Source: Sinorhizobium meliloti
GTDB taxonomy: Bacteria; Pseudomonadota; Alphaproteobacteria; Rhizobiales; Rhizobiaceae
Length of the DNA stretch: 64,000 bases
Assembly (NCBI RefSeq): GCF_035610345.1
Contig: NZ_CP141215.1
Coordinates: 124,001 to 188,000, forward strand
Direction: 5' to 3'
This document shows positions 1 through 9,303 of the stretch, one piece after another (the first letter of the stretch is position 1; every line of letters begins with the position of its first letter). A program made the translations under genes and the position numbers. Below the pieces are notes generated by a model that saw only the letters and a list, made by a program, of their open reading frames with translations, had not been told where the DNA came from and searched no databases.

Positions 1-1108
1 CGAGGATTGTCAGCCGCTCCACGAGGTTTTTCAGTTCGCGAACATTGCCGGGCCAGTCGTATCCGGCGAGAATTGACCGCGCCGCCTGCGAAAACACGAT
101 AGGTGCCGCTCCAGTATCGTTAGCAAAGCGACCCGCGAAATGATCGATTAGAAGATTAATATCCTCCGCCCGTTCGCGAAGCGGCGGGATCTCGATGGGC
201 ATCACCCGGAGCCGGTAATAGAGGTCGAGCCGAAAACGGCTCTCCTCTGTGGCCTTTTCGAGATCGCTGTTAGTGGCCGCCACAACCATAACGTCGGCGC
301 TGAGCTCACGCACGCTGCCGGCCGGCCGATAGGTCCTGCTTTCGAGGAACGTGAGCAACTTCGCCTGTACCGACAGCGGCATAGCCCCAACCTCGTCCAA
401 GAAAAGTGTTCCGGCATTGGCAATCTCTATAAGCCCACGCCGCCTAGGACCTCCGCGCGGATTGCGATCGGCTCCGAAGAGCTCAGTTTCAATTAAGTTC
501 TCCGGAAGGGTCGCGCAATGGATCTCTACGAAAGGTGCATCATCGCCCGAACAAGCCTTATGCAGTTGTCGCGCGATGACTGCTTTGCCGACTCCTGTCT
601 CGCCAAGCAGCAGCACCGTGCGCACCCGCTTGGCGGAGACCTTGTCAATTTGCGTGCGCAGGAACTTGACCTGCGGACTTCCGCCGATGAATGCGCTTTC
701 CCGGGAACTCTTCTGCCGCAAATATTGCTCTTCGCTTTCGAGTTGCCGCTTCGAGTTTGTTTCCTTCAACAGCAGTATCAGTTCGTCCATGTCGAACGGC
801 TTGGCGAGATAGTCGATCGCACCCATCTTCATCGCATTGACGGCATCGGCCGTGTTGTCATGGGCCGACATCATGATGATGGGTATGTCGGGCGTCTCGA
901 CCCTGAGCCATTCCAGTACTTCGAGGCCATTCATTCCCGGCATGCGTATGTCGAGCAGGATGACATCCGGGTTCTCCTTCTTGGCAGCCTTACATCCGAG
1001 TGTGCCATTGTGCGTCTCGAAGCACTCGAAGCCGGCCTGCTTCAGCGAAAAGGCGAGCGACTTCGTGATCCGAATTTCGTCGTCGATGATCAGGATGCGC
1101 GTATTCAT
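1..1108 (-). CDS. NtrC-family response regulator, 3' end beyond window
   Basis: The first codon is ATG at 1108, overlapping the stop of the upstream kinase gene (TGATG), so the two are co-translated as a two-component pair. The product has a CheY-like receiver with the phospho-acceptor Asp in VILLDIRMPGMNG, then an AAA+ domain with Walker A GETGVGKA, Walker B GTLFLDE and the later PPLRERAEDI segment. The gene runs off the left edge, so the DNA-binding domain is not seen. The family normally contacts sigma-54 through a GAFTGA loop after ELFG. Here ELFG is followed by ADRNPRGGPRRRG and no GAFTGA, so sigma-54 activation is doubtful. The target genes are unknown. Confidence 0.9.
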   Translation of the reverse strand, partial: MNTRILIIDDEIRITKSLAFSLKQAGFECFETHNGTLGCKAAKKENPDVILLDIRMPGMNGLEVLEWLRVETPDIPIIMMSAHDNTADAVNAMKMGAIDYLAKPFDMDELILLLKETNSKRQLESEEQYLRQKSSRESAFIGGSPQVKFLRTQIDKVSAKRVRTVLLLGETGVGKAVIARQLHKACSGDDAPFVEIHCATLPENLIETELFGADRNPRGGPRRRGLIEIANAGTLFLDEVGAMPLSVQAKLLTFLESRTYRPAGSVRELSADVMVVAATNSDLEKATEESRFRLDLYYRLRVMPIEIPPLRERAEDINLLIDHFAGRFANDTGAAPIVFSQAARSILAGYDWPGNVRELKNLVERLTIL

Positions 1109-2901
1109 CACGACTGATTGCTCCTATCGAAATCGGTTGGAAATCGGAGGGTGATCACAGTGCCGTGGCCGCAAGAACTTTCGATAATCATCGTACCGCC
1201 GTTGGCCTCAACAAGTTGGTTGGTAATGGGCAATCCAAGCCCTGTGCCCCCCGGTCGTGTGGTGAAGAAGGGTCGTAAGGCCTTGCCAACCGATTCTTCG
1301 TCCATTCCCGAACCGTCGTCGGTGATCGAGATTTCCACCACCTTGCCCGGCCGGTGTGCGCGCAGCGACACGTGGCCGGAGGGCGCTATCGCTTGGATTG
1401 CGTTTAGCGTGAGGTTAAGCAGGATCTGCCGCAGGTGAGCCGGGTCGATCAACAACTCAATGGACGAATCCCCAATAAGGGATATTTCTCCGCCTTTTTC
1501 GTGCGCGGCAGCCGAAAGCAGCGTTTTCGTGCTTTTGAAGATGTGCCTCAATTGTACGATCTCAATGACTGCTTCGTTCGGTTTGGCATATTTCAGGAAT
1601 TCTGCAATCGTCTGATCGACACGAATGATCTCTTCGGAGACGATGTTGTACATTTCCCGCCGCTCAGAGTCACGTTCGCCCTGCTTCAACCCGTACAGCG
1701 TTGCTGCGACGGTCGTCAGAGGGTTCCTCACCTCGTGGGCGATACCCGCGGCGATATTACCGAGCGCCGCCCGGCGTTCCATGTCGACGCGAGAACTGAT
1801 CATTCGCTCGAGCTGCACGCGCATCCGATTGAACGCCTGCGCCAGCGCGCCCATTTCGCCGGGGCCGTCCTCCGGCACTGGATTGGTGAAGTCGCCATTC
1901 GAAATAGCCCTTGCGCCTTCGCTCAACGGCAAAAGGTATCGAGTGACGCGCTGCGACATGCGGATGAACAGAACGGTGACGCTGATCGCTGAAATCGCAG
2001 CTATGAGCAACAGCTGGTAACGGACCTGCGTACGTGGCTCACTGAATAGGTCTCCGTCCTCAACGAGGTCTATTCGCCATCCAGGCATTATGTGCCGCGA
2101 CCGGGCTATCGCCGTCCCTGGCTCAGCCGCGGTCCCGACGGCCGTCAGGTTTATCCGGTCGAACACAACCACACGAGGTTCATAAAGGTCTGGTTTCAAC
2201 AAGCCTGCTACTTGCTCGGTGAGCGATGACAGCCGCATTCTCAGAGAGACAAACCCAACAATTTCCTGATTGAGTATCACCGGCATGCGGATAAGGAACC
2301 AACCGGGCCGGCCACTGCGGGGAGGTTCCGGCCCAATAATCTCAGCCTTGCCGTGCGGCACGAAAGGAAGTGTTGTGTAGTCGTAAGGCCGCGCGCGCTG
2401 GCGGGTCGGCGGGATTGTCTGAATGACGTTGCCGTCGATGTCCATGAACTCAACAGCGTAAATATCACCGCTCTCCATTTCTAGCAGCAACAAGTCTAGC
2501 AATTGATCAGTTATCTGCGCCGGAACGCCCTGTTTGAAGAGGGCTGTCGTGTCAGGTAGATCGACGATGCTCTCCAGCCGGCCGGTTTGCACGGCAATGA
2601 AGTTCTCAGACTTGGCGGCAATTGACTCAAGTTGGTTATCGATGCGATTGCGGACCAGATTATCAAGTAGATCCACACTGTAACGGTCGTAGAGGAAGGC
2701 AACGATCAGGAGTGGGATGAGCGCAGCTACCAGCGATCCCCAAAGGTAGCGTCGTGCTAGAGTGAGCCCAGTCAGAGCAAGTCGCAACGCAGCCTCCTCG
2801 GCAACAGAATTGGAGAGACTTGCACACGAGCGGAAAGCGATCAATCGGAGAGAATGATCGGACCGCCATGTTTGATGGCCCCGGTTCCGCTGCATCGGCA
2901 T
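1108..2901 (-). CDS. Membrane-bound sensor histidine kinase
   Basis: Sensor partner of the downstream NtrC-type regulator. Near the N-terminus a membrane segment (LWGSLVAALIPLLIVAFLY) is followed by a periplasmic sensing region of about 220 residues. A second membrane segment (LLLIAAISAISVTVLFI) then leads to a HAMP linker, a HisKA domain with the phospho-His in GIAHEVRNPLTT, and a HATPase domain with N-box LTLNAIQAI and the glycine boxes DDGSGMD and GGTGLGLPI. The organisation resembles DctB/NtrB-like kinases. The first ~35 codons look unlike coding sequence, so the true start is probably an internal TTG or GTG nearer the first membrane segment. The ligand cannot be told. Confidence 0.88.
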   Translation of the reverse strand: MPMQRNRGHQTWRSDHSLRLIAFRSCASLSNSVAEEAALRLALTGLTLARRYLWGSLVAALIPLLIVAFLYDRYSVDLLDNLVRNRIDNQLESIAAKSENFIAVQTGRLESIVDLPDTTALFKQGVPAQITDQLLDLLLLEMESGDIYAVEFMDIDGNVIQTIPPTRQRARPYDYTTLPFVPHGKAEIIGPEPPRSGRPGWFLIRMPVILNQEIVGFVSLRMRLSSLTEQVAGLLKPDLYEPRVVVFDRINLTAVGTAAEPGTAIARSRHIMPGWRIDLVEDGDLFSEPRTQVRYQLLLIAAISAISVTVLFIRMSQRVTRYLLPLSEGARAISNGDFTNPVPEDGPGEMGALAQAFNRMRVQLERMISSRVDMERRAALGNIAAGIAHEVRNPLTTVAATLYGLKQGERDSERREMYNIVSEEIIRVDQTIAEFLKYAKPNEAVIEIVQLRHIFKSTKTLLSAAAHEKGGEISLIGDSSIELLIDPAHLRQILLNLTLNAIQAIAPSGHVSLRAHRPGKVVEISITDDGSGMDEESVGKALRPFFTTRPGGTGLGLPITNQLVEANGGTMIIESSCGHGTVITLRFPTDFDRSNQS

Positions 2902-2924
2902 TCGCCCCTACAATTCGCAAGCGA

Positions 2925-3101
2925 ATGGACGAGCATGTCAAATTCATTGCGCGGCTTCTGCACGGCGAGAAGATGGCGGCGCTGTGTCGCGAGGTCGGCA
3001 TCTCGCGCAAGACCGGATACATCGGCAAATTGCTGCAGGACCTTACTACAGGCGCAAAGACCCAGAAGGCTCAACTGGGCTTTAACAGCAATGAGTCGCT
3101 C
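2925..3101 (+). pseudogene. Remnant: IS481-like transposase N-terminus joined to an OLD-nuclease fragment
   Basis: The first part (ATG at 2925) reads FIARLLHGEKMAALCREVGI then SRKTGY, the helix-turn-helix start of IS481-family transposases, and it stops matching after about 33 codons. The following bases up to the IS5-type element probably belong to the broken OLD-family gene that resumes at 4043. Both pieces are too short to be functional. Confidence 0.55.
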
Positions 3102-3104
3102 TAA

Positions 3105-4038
3105 GAGCCTGACCGAAAAAGAGTTGAGTGAAATCAGCCAGTTGTGATTCCTTCGGATTTGCTTAGGATTCGATGGAGACCGCAATGGGCTGGACTGATT
3201 TCACCCGTCGCCAATATGGCCGACGGACGGGGCGTTATGCAAGTGATCTGACGGACAGGGAGCGGTCGCTGATTGCTCCGTTTATGCCGATGCCCCGCAG
3301 GCTTGGTCGACCGCGCAAGACGGAATCGCGCGAGGTTCTGAACGCACTGCTTTATATCGCGTCGACTGGTTGCCAATCGCGGATGCTACCAAAGGATTTT
3401 CCACCTTATTCAACCGTGCAGGGTTATTTCTACGAGTGGCGGGCGACTGGCTTGTGGCTGCGGATCAACTATCATCTCGTTATGGAGACGCGAGAGCTGG
3501 AAGGAAAGGAAGCCTCACCGACGGCAGGCGTGATCGACAGTCAGAGCGTCAAAACGACTGAAAGCGGGGGGATCGCGGGCTATGACGCGGGCAAGAAGAT
3601 CAAAGGTCGCAAGCGTCATATCGTTGTTGACACGCTCGGCTTGATGGTGGGGCTCGTCGTTCACAGTGCTGACATTCAAGACCGCGATGGTGCCGTAGCG
3701 GCGCTCAAAACCGTCCTCAGACGCTGGCCGTGGCTCAGGCATATCTTTGCTGACGGCGGCTATGCCGGTCCGAAACTGCGGGCCGCATTGCGCAACGCCG
3801 CAAAGTTCACGCTGCAGATCGTCAAGCGAACAGACAAGGCCAAGGGCTTCGAGGTGCTGCCGCGTCGCTGGGTCGTGGAGCGCACATTCGCCCGGCTTGG
3901 TCGATGCAGTCGACTGGCCAAGGATTGGGAAAAATCAATTGCCTCCGCTGAAGCCTGGATGCTCATCGCCCACATCCGCATTCTCACCCGGAGGCTCGCA
4001 AGGTACCATGTCTATTGAGTTCTTTTCGAGTCAGGCTC
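3105..4038 (+). mobile_element. IS5-family insertion sequence
   Basis: About 934 bp with terminal inverted repeats beginning GAGCCTGAC (left 3105, right end 4038 in reverse) and a direct repeat TAA (or CTAA) on both sides at 3102-3104 and 4039-4041, as expected for IS5-family targets. One transposase gene fills it. It separates two parts of an OLD-type nuclease remnant. Confidence 0.85.
3185..4018 (+). CDS. IS5-family transposase
   Basis: Complete DDE transposase of about 277 residues. The start chosen is ATG 3185 because GGAG lies 8 bases upstream and family members begin MGWTDFTR. The catalytic residues are visible in order: Asp in GVIDSQSVKTT, Asp in IFADGGYAG, and Glu in RWVVERTFARLGR. 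The N-terminal DUF4096-like segment carries DLTDRERSLIAPFMP. It appears intact, so this copy could be mobile. Confidence 0.92.
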   Translation: MGWTDFTRRQYGRRTGRYASDLTDRERSLIAPFMPMPRRLGRPRKTESREVLNALLYIASTGCQSRMLPKDFPPYSTVQGYFYEWRATGLWLRINYHLVMETRELEGKEASPTAGVIDSQSVKTTESGGIAGYDAGKKIKGRKRHIVVDTLGLMVGLVVHSADIQDRDGAVAALKTVLRRWPWLRHIFADGGYAGPKLRAALRNAAKFTLQIVKRTDKAKGFEVLPRRWVVERTFARLGRCSRLAKDWEKSIASAEAWMLIAHIRILTRRLARYHVY

Positions 4039-4042
4039 TAAA

Positions 4043-4276
4043 GATATTGCCCGCGACCTCAAGTTTAAGCTTAGCGAAGGAGCCGTTGACCCCGAAGAAA
4101 TCCGCCAGTCAGGGTTAGGCTATGCCAACCTACTGTTCATGGCCACAGTGATTCATGGAATTGGAGCAGTCGAAGGATGCGATCTGACATTATTCCTTGT
4201 GGAGGAGGCGAGCCGCGCCGATCTACAAAAGTCGGTCGAGGTCGATGACGCTGCCGATCCAAGAACTGGTAATTGA
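4043..4276 (+). pseudogene. OLD-family ATP-dependent nuclease fragment
   Basis: Reads DIARDLKFKLSEGAVDPEEI, then RQSGLGYANLLFMATV and LTLFLVEE, the signature-to-Walker-B stretch of overcoming-lysogenization-defect (OLD) ATPases. The upstream part is cut by the IS5-type insertion. The downstream part ends where an ISL3-type element end begins near 4277. It is not similar enough by eye to the intact OLD gene at 28535 to be a recent copy of it. Confidence 0.7.
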
Positions 4277-4334
4277 CCCTCATCACCTGGCCAAGTGTCG
4301 TGTTGCATTTAATTGGGTTCATCCTCAATTTCTG
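4277..4334 (-). mobile_element. ISL3-family remnant, 3' end
   Basis: This is the terminal part of the ISL3-type element whose transposase C-terminus lies at 17140-17455. The IS66 element separates the two. The TGA stop of the ISL3 transposase falls at 4325-4327 when the 8-bp duplication is removed, giving a C-terminus ...DHRN. Confidence 0.6.
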
Positions 4335-4342
4335 GTAAGCGG

Positions 4343-4468
4343 TTAGCCGACCACGCTCGACTTGAAGTTCCACGGCATCAGAGCGTCGATATCTTGCGCG
4401 GGCCATCCGTTGGCCATGCGAACTAAGGTCTGTGTCAGCCAGGCGAGCGGATCGACGTTGTTCATTTT
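4343..4468 (-). pseudogene. IS66 tnpC, 3' fragment
   Basis: Encodes KMNNVDPLAWLTQTLVRM and ends with MPWNFK plus a short tail, the usual C-terminus of IS66 TnpC. Joined across the RIT element to the segment ending LLQTA at 7905, it restores the reading frame exactly (Q-T-A-K-M-N-N). Confidence 0.9.
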
Positions 4469-4598
4469 AGCTGTTTATGCCGACCGGCGAACTATGCCGA
4501 TTAATCAAGTTTTTGCCAACGTTTTCGGTAACATAGCGATGGCCCAATCGGCATAGCGTAGGGTCTCTCCGTCGCAATTGACGCGAAGGAGAGGACGC

Positions 4599-5840
4599 AT
4601 GAACGCAAGTGACTATTTGAAGCGCAGCGCCCTGTATCGGAAGCTGGTCTACGGTCCGTATCGGGAGTTTGCGCGCGTTTACGCCGCCAAGATGTCAAAC
4701 GAAGGCTTGGGTAGGCGATGCACCTGGCGCTCGCTGAGCCTGTTTCGAGACCTGATGGACTGGCATGTTGGCAATGGACATGATCCGCAGGATTTAGGAG
4801 AAGTTCATGTCGATCGTTTTCTTGAGCATCGTTTCAAACACTGGAGCCCCGACACGGGCGACCGATCGGCGCTCCGACGCTTGCTTTCTGCGCTACGGGA
4901 AGAGGGCTTAATACCAGCCGCCCTCCCGGTTAAGCGCACTGAGCACGAGCAGATCGTCGATGAATTCGCGGCATATCTGTCGAATGAGAGAGGGCTCGCC
5001 GCCTCGACGGTGCGAAGCCACAAGCTGCTGTCACATCGATTTCTGCGGGAGGTCTGTCCTGCCGGCGCAGATGGGTTTGCAGCGCTCACCCCGGAGAGCA
5101 TCATCGGTTATGTCGAGCGACATGCGCTCGACGGCTCCGCCGACAGTGGCAAAGCCATGTGCGTGGTGGTACGCGCCTTCCTGCGCTATTTGCATTTGAA
5201 GGGCTTTATTTCGACGGCGTTGGCCGATTGCGTGCCGTCCATCCGCCGCTGGCGACTTGCCGGCCTTCCAACATTCCTGCCACCAGAGAAGGTCCAGAAG
5301 GTTCTCGACGCCTGTGATCGGACGACGGCAATGGGTCATCGGGACTATGCGGTTCTGATGATCCTGGCCAAGCTCGGTTTGCGCGCCAGCGAAGTTGCCA
5401 CCCTCAATCTTGACGACATCGACTGGCAGGCGGGCACGATCCTCGTGCACGGTAAGGGGCGGCGGCAGGCGATTATGCCGCTACGTCACGACGTCGGAAA
5501 AGCTATCGTGGCTTATATCCGGCATGGGCGGCCCGCTTCAGCGTGTCGGCGACTTTTCTTGCGAACACTTGCCCCACACGTCGGCTTTGCCTCCGGCTGC
5601 GCCATCACGATGATCGCCAAGCAAGCTCTCGAACGGGCAGGAGTTGATGGCTATGCGCATCACGGCGCCCATCTTTTCCGCCACAGCCTCGCGACCGACC
5701 TTTTGCGGTCGGGCGCCAGCTTCGCCGAGATCGGCCAACTGCTCCGCCATCGAAGCATCGACAGTACAAGGATCTATGCCAAGCTCGATATCGACAAGCT
5801 GCGTGAACTGAGCCTGCCCTGGCCGGGAGGTGTCCAATGA
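4599..5840 (+). CDS. RIT recombinase A (tyrosine recombinase)
   Basis: First gene of the trio, 413 residues from ATG 4599, preceded by AAGGAGAGG. An N-terminal SAM-like DNA-binding region is followed by the catalytic domain with Arg I in KLGLRASEVATL, the HxxR box in HLFRHSLATDLL, RHRS, and the nucleophilic Tyr in RIYAKLD. All catalytic residues are present. The stop overlaps the next start (ATGA), indicating translational coupling. In RIT elements the three recombinases always occur together; their division of labour is not established. Confidence 0.92.
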   Translation: MNASDYLKRSALYRKLVYGPYREFARVYAAKMSNEGLGRRCTWRSLSLFRDLMDWHVGNGHDPQDLGEVHVDRFLEHRFKHWSPDTGDRSALRRLLSALREEGLIPAALPVKRTEHEQIVDEFAAYLSNERGLAASTVRSHKLLSHRFLREVCPAGADGFAALTPESIIGYVERHALDGSADSGKAMCVVVRAFLRYLHLKGFISTALADCVPSIRRWRLAGLPTFLPPEKVQKVLDACDRTTAMGHRDYAVLMILAKLGLRASEVATLNLDDIDWQAGTILVHGKGRRQAIMPLRHDVGKAIVAYIRHGRPASACRRLFLRTLAPHVGFASGCAITMIAKQALERAGVDGYAHHGAHLFRHSLATDLLRSGASFAEIGQLLRHRSIDSTRIYAKLDIDKLRELSLPWPGGVQ

Positions 5841-6760
5841 GCCGGCTTCGCACTGCGCTCAACCGCTATGTCGGCATGCGCCAAGGGCTGGGATACAAAT
5901 ATGACGGTCCGGCACGACGGTTGTCGGAGTTCGTCGTTTTCATGGAGGCCCGCGGCGCCGAGACCATCACGACTGATCTGGCAATGGAGTGGGTGACGTC
6001 GATGGGCCGGCAGCCGAGTTGGTCCATCCGCCTGGCTGATGTGCGCTGTTTTGCCCAGCACCTCGCTCATTTCGATCCTCTGACGGAAGTGCCACCAAGC
6101 GACGCTGTGCCGCCGGCGCGGCGAATAAGGCCATACATCTATAGCGACATTGAGATTCAGGCGCTTCTGGCGGCGGCCCTGTCGCTGCCGCCGGCCAACG
6201 CCCTTCGACGCTGGACATATCACTGTCTGTTCGGACTGATAGCTGTCGCTGGACTGCGCCATTCCGAAGCGCTCGGCCTGCTCCGGGCCGACGTCGATCT
6301 CGACCAGGGCATTCTCACCATCCGAGAGACAAAGTTCGGCAAGTCACGGCTGGTGCCGCTGCATGCGACGACAATCGCTGTCCTTTCAGACTATGCCGCC
6401 CGACGCGAGGCACACCTTGGTACGCCGCGGAGTCCCTATTTTTTCGTCGCCGAACAGGGCGGCAGATTGCTGCATCAATACGTGCACCGCGTGTTCTGGC
6501 GACTATCCCGGCAAATCGGATTACGGCAGGAGGGGAATCGCGATGGCCCGCGGATTCATGATCTTCGTCACCGTTTCGCCGTCCAGACCCTGATCAACTG
6601 GCATCGCGCTGGCGAAGATGTGGAACGCGAGCTGCCGGTTCTCTCGACCTTCCTCGGCCATGCCAATGTTCGCGACACCTACTGGTACCTGTCCGCCGCG
6701 CCAGAACTGATGAACCATGCCGTACGGCGATTGGATAAGCGCTGGGAGGTTCGGTCATGA
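5837..6760 (+). CDS. RIT recombinase B (tyrosine recombinase)
   Basis: 307 residues, coupled by ATGA to its neighbours on both sides. Motifs seen are Arg I in VAGLRHSEALGLL, the box HDLRHRFAVQTL, LGHAN, and Tyr in DTYWYLSAAPEL. The N-terminus carries the short phage-integrase-like DNA-binding fold (RQGLGYKYDG). Full length compared with the homologues in the two other RIT elements in this window. Confidence 0.92.
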   Translation: MSRLRTALNRYVGMRQGLGYKYDGPARRLSEFVVFMEARGAETITTDLAMEWVTSMGRQPSWSIRLADVRCFAQHLAHFDPLTEVPPSDAVPPARRIRPYIYSDIEIQALLAAALSLPPANALRRWTYHCLFGLIAVAGLRHSEALGLLRADVDLDQGILTIRETKFGKSRLVPLHATTIAVLSDYAARREAHLGTPRSPYFFVAEQGGRLLHQYVHRVFWRLSRQIGLRQEGNRDGPRIHDLRHRFAVQTLINWHRAGEDVERELPVLSTFLGHANVRDTYWYLSAAPELMNHAVRRLDKRWEVRS

Positions 6761-7758
6761 GACGCACGAACGACCTGGCCGTGCTGATCGAGCGGTGGTT
6801 CACAGATCGGCTCATGAAGCATCGAGGTGTAAGTTCCAACACCATTGCCTCCTATCGCGACACCTTCAGGCTCCTGTTTGCGTTCGCACAGACGCGCCTT
6901 GGGAGATCCCCATCTCAGTTGACACTGCGGGATTTGGACGCTCCTTTCATCGGCGCATTCCTGGAGGATCTTGAGACGAAGAGATCCGCCTCGGTGAGGA
7001 CCCGGAATCTCCGCCTCACAGCCATTCGATCTTTCTTCCGATATGCGGCGTTCGAGGAGCCGGCACATAGCGCCCATATTCAGCGTGTGCTCGCGATCCC
7101 CAGCAAGCGATGTGACAAGCGGCAGCTTCAGTTTCTAACCAGGCCCGAGATTGAAGCGATCCTGGACTGCACGGATCGAAGCACGTGGCTGGGGCGCCGC
7201 GACCACACTCTGCTATTGCTGGCTGCGCAAACGGGGCTGCGGGTCTCCGAGATCATCGATCTTGACCGAGACTCGGTAATGCTGGGCCAGGGCGCGCATG
7301 TGCAATGCGTCGGCAAGGGCCGCAAAGAGCGAAGTACGCCGCTCACCAAGGTTGCACAGCAAGCCCTCCGGCGTTGGCTCAAGGAACCAGGGAAGCGAGG
7401 CGCAACGGCTCTCTTTCCGAATATGTACGGTGGCAGGCTCAGCGCCGACGGTGTGCAGGCACTTCTGAACAAATATGTCGCCAAAGCGCGCGAGCACTGC
7501 GTCTCGCTTCGCTCAAAGCGGGTATCGCCCCATGTCTTGCGGCACAGCGCTGCCATGGAGTTGCTACAGGCGGGCGTCGACTGCTCGGTCATTGCCCTGT
7601 GGCTGGGCCATGAGGCGATGGAAACGACGCTGACCTATCTTCATGCACATCTTGAACTGAAGGAATCCGCGCTCGCAAAGCTGAAGCCGTACGAACGCGC
7701 CAAGGCCGAGCGATTTCGACCAAGCGACCGGCTTCTGGAATTCCTGAATGCCCTCTGA
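6757..7758 (+). CDS. RIT recombinase C (tyrosine recombinase)
   Basis: 333 residues, start overlapping the previous stop. A core-binding domain (NTIASYRDTFRLLF) is followed by Arg I in QTGLRVSEIIDL, the box HVLRHSAAMELL, LGHEAM and Tyr in TLTYLHAHLELK, with a conserved C-terminal tail after the tyrosine ending in RPSDRLLEFLNAL. Intact. Confidence 0.92.
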   Translation: MRRTNDLAVLIERWFTDRLMKHRGVSSNTIASYRDTFRLLFAFAQTRLGRSPSQLTLRDLDAPFIGAFLEDLETKRSASVRTRNLRLTAIRSFFRYAAFEEPAHSAHIQRVLAIPSKRCDKRQLQFLTRPEIEAILDCTDRSTWLGRRDHTLLLLAAQTGLRVSEIIDLDRDSVMLGQGAHVQCVGKGRKERSTPLTKVAQQALRRWLKEPGKRGATALFPNMYGGRLSADGVQALLNKYVAKAREHCVSLRSKRVSPHVLRHSAAMELLQAGVDCSVIALWLGHEAMETTLTYLHAHLELKESALAKLKPYERAKAERFRPSDRLLEFLNAL

Positions 7759-7878
7759 GCATGAGAACTATGCCGAGTGCCTACAACAAATCTCCAGCGG
7801 AAACGGCGAGAAAAGCGCGTTTCAAATGGTATGTTGGAGCAGGTGCTCGGCATAGTTCGCCGGTCGGCATAAACCTGC

Positions 7879-7898
7879 TTATGCCGCGCGCGGCATAA
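7879..7898. repeat. 20-bp perfect palindrome at the RIT 1 border
   Basis: TTATGCCGCGCGCGGCATAA. Each half equals the outermost bases of a RIT 1 end, so the palindrome resembles two element ends placed back to back. It is separated from the true right end (7872) by six bases, and the 6-bp target core GGCGGT follows. Equivalent sites occur at 9547-9566 and 55722-55741. Confidence 0.85.
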
Positions 7899-7904
7899 GG
7901 CGGT

Positions 7905-9229
7905 CTGCAAAAGCGTGGCGATCGTGGCCCATGTGTTGCCACCGCCTTCGCTTCCGGCAAATAGACTATTCTTCCGTGTGATCGTTTGGGGACGGATTGC
8001 GCGCTCGACGATATTGGAGTCAATCTCGATGCGGCCGTCACCGAGAAAGCGTTCCAGAGATTGTCGGCGGGTCATTGCATAGCGGATCGCTTCCGCGGTT
8101 TTGGACTTGCCAGAGACCTTCGCCAGCTCCTTTTCCCAGATGTCAAAAAGGTTGGCGACAATGGCCGCAGACCGCTCTTGTCGTGCGGCAGCACGGATGT
8201 TGGCATCCTTTCCCCGGATCTCGTCCTCGACCTTCCACAACTCGCTCATCTCCTTCACCGAGGCTGTCGCGGCGTGATTGATACCACCGATATGCAGTTC
8301 GTAGAATTTGCGCCTGACATGCGCCCAGCACCCTGCCAACGTGATGGTTTCGTTGCTGCCGGCCTTCACCTGCTCTTTGACCATGCTCGTATAGGCGCCG
8401 TGCCCATCGACCTGAAGAATGCCGTTGAAGCCGCTCAGGTGACGGGCCACGCAGCGCCCACCTCTGCTGTCTTCAAATCTATAGGCGACCATTGGTGGCC
8501 CTGATCCCCCGAACGGCCGATCATCACGTGCATAGGCCCACAGCCATGCCGTCATTGTTTTTCCCGAACCAGGCACCAGGGTCGGCAATGTCGTTTCGTC
8601 GGCAAAGACCCTTTCACCTGCTTTGATTTTCTCCAGGATGTAATCGGCCAGGATCTTGAGCTCGAAGCCGAGATGTCCCATCCATTGAGCCATCAAAGAG
8701 CGGCTCAGCGTCACGCTATCGCGCAGGTAGATTGTTTCCTGACGGTAGAGCGGAAGGCCGTCGGCATATTTGGACACGGCGATGTAAGCTAGGAGCCGTT
8801 CGCTCGGCAGCCCGGCTTCGATGATATGGCCAGGAGCTAGAGCCTGCAGCACACCGTCACGCCCTCTGAATGCGTATTTCGGCCGGCAAAGCCCTTGCGC
8901 GGGCATGCTTCCCGCTTCGGCTTGTCTTTCCGTGACTGGTCGAGCTCGCTGTCGATCGCTGCCAGGCCGGTCTCGACTTCCTCGAACGCAAAGTCGATCT
9001 GATCGTCGTTGATCCCCAGTCGCAGCCGTTCCGAGCGCCTGCCTTTCTGAGCCCGCTCAAGCACTTTCACAATCGCAGTGAGAGTGGCTATCCGCTCGTC
9101 CGTATCCTTCTTGAGCGCCTCAAGCCGGGTGATCTCCGCTCGGGCAGCGGCGCCTTCTGCGCTCATGGCGACGATCATCGCCTTGAGTGCATCAACGTCG
9201 TCAGGAAGGTCCGAAGCAGAGAACGTCAT
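7905..9229 (-). pseudogene. IS66 TnpC transposase, internally deleted and interrupted
   Basis: The N-terminal coiled-coil part (start 9229, MTFSASDLPDDVDALKAM) reads through to about 8840. The catalytic part, from RPKYAFRG to LFAGSEGGG and NTWATIATLLQTA, is in another frame. The zinc-finger segment normally lying between them is missing, so a deletion with frame change happened near 8870-8900. The catalytic region still has FADETTLP, VDGHGAY and the AHVRRKFYE box. The C-terminus is cut by RIT 1 and continues at 4468-4343. Confidence 0.88.
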
Positions 9230-9303
9230 AGCAGGGTGTAGATCACAAATAGTGATCTTTTCCTAGCGTTTACAGTAACATGCGTGGGATTTCTTGGATG
9301 GGT

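Larger units (their letters stand above)
4475..7898 (+). mobile_element. RIT element 1 (three tyrosine recombinases)
   Basis: The ends begin TTATGCCGACCGGCG at 4475 and, reversed, at 7872. Beyond the right end lie a 6-bp spacer and a 20-bp palindrome (7879-7898). The flanking 6-bp cores are AGCTGT (4469-4474) and GGCGGT (7899-7904), and removing the element with AGCTGT restores tnpC in frame. Inside are three overlapping recombinase genes in the same direction, all apparently intact, so this is the copy in the window most likely to be active. Confidence 0.88.

Noticed and set aside
7986..8504. 172-residue plus-strand frame
   Set aside because: Lies opposite the IS66 TnpC catalytic region and has no motif of its own.
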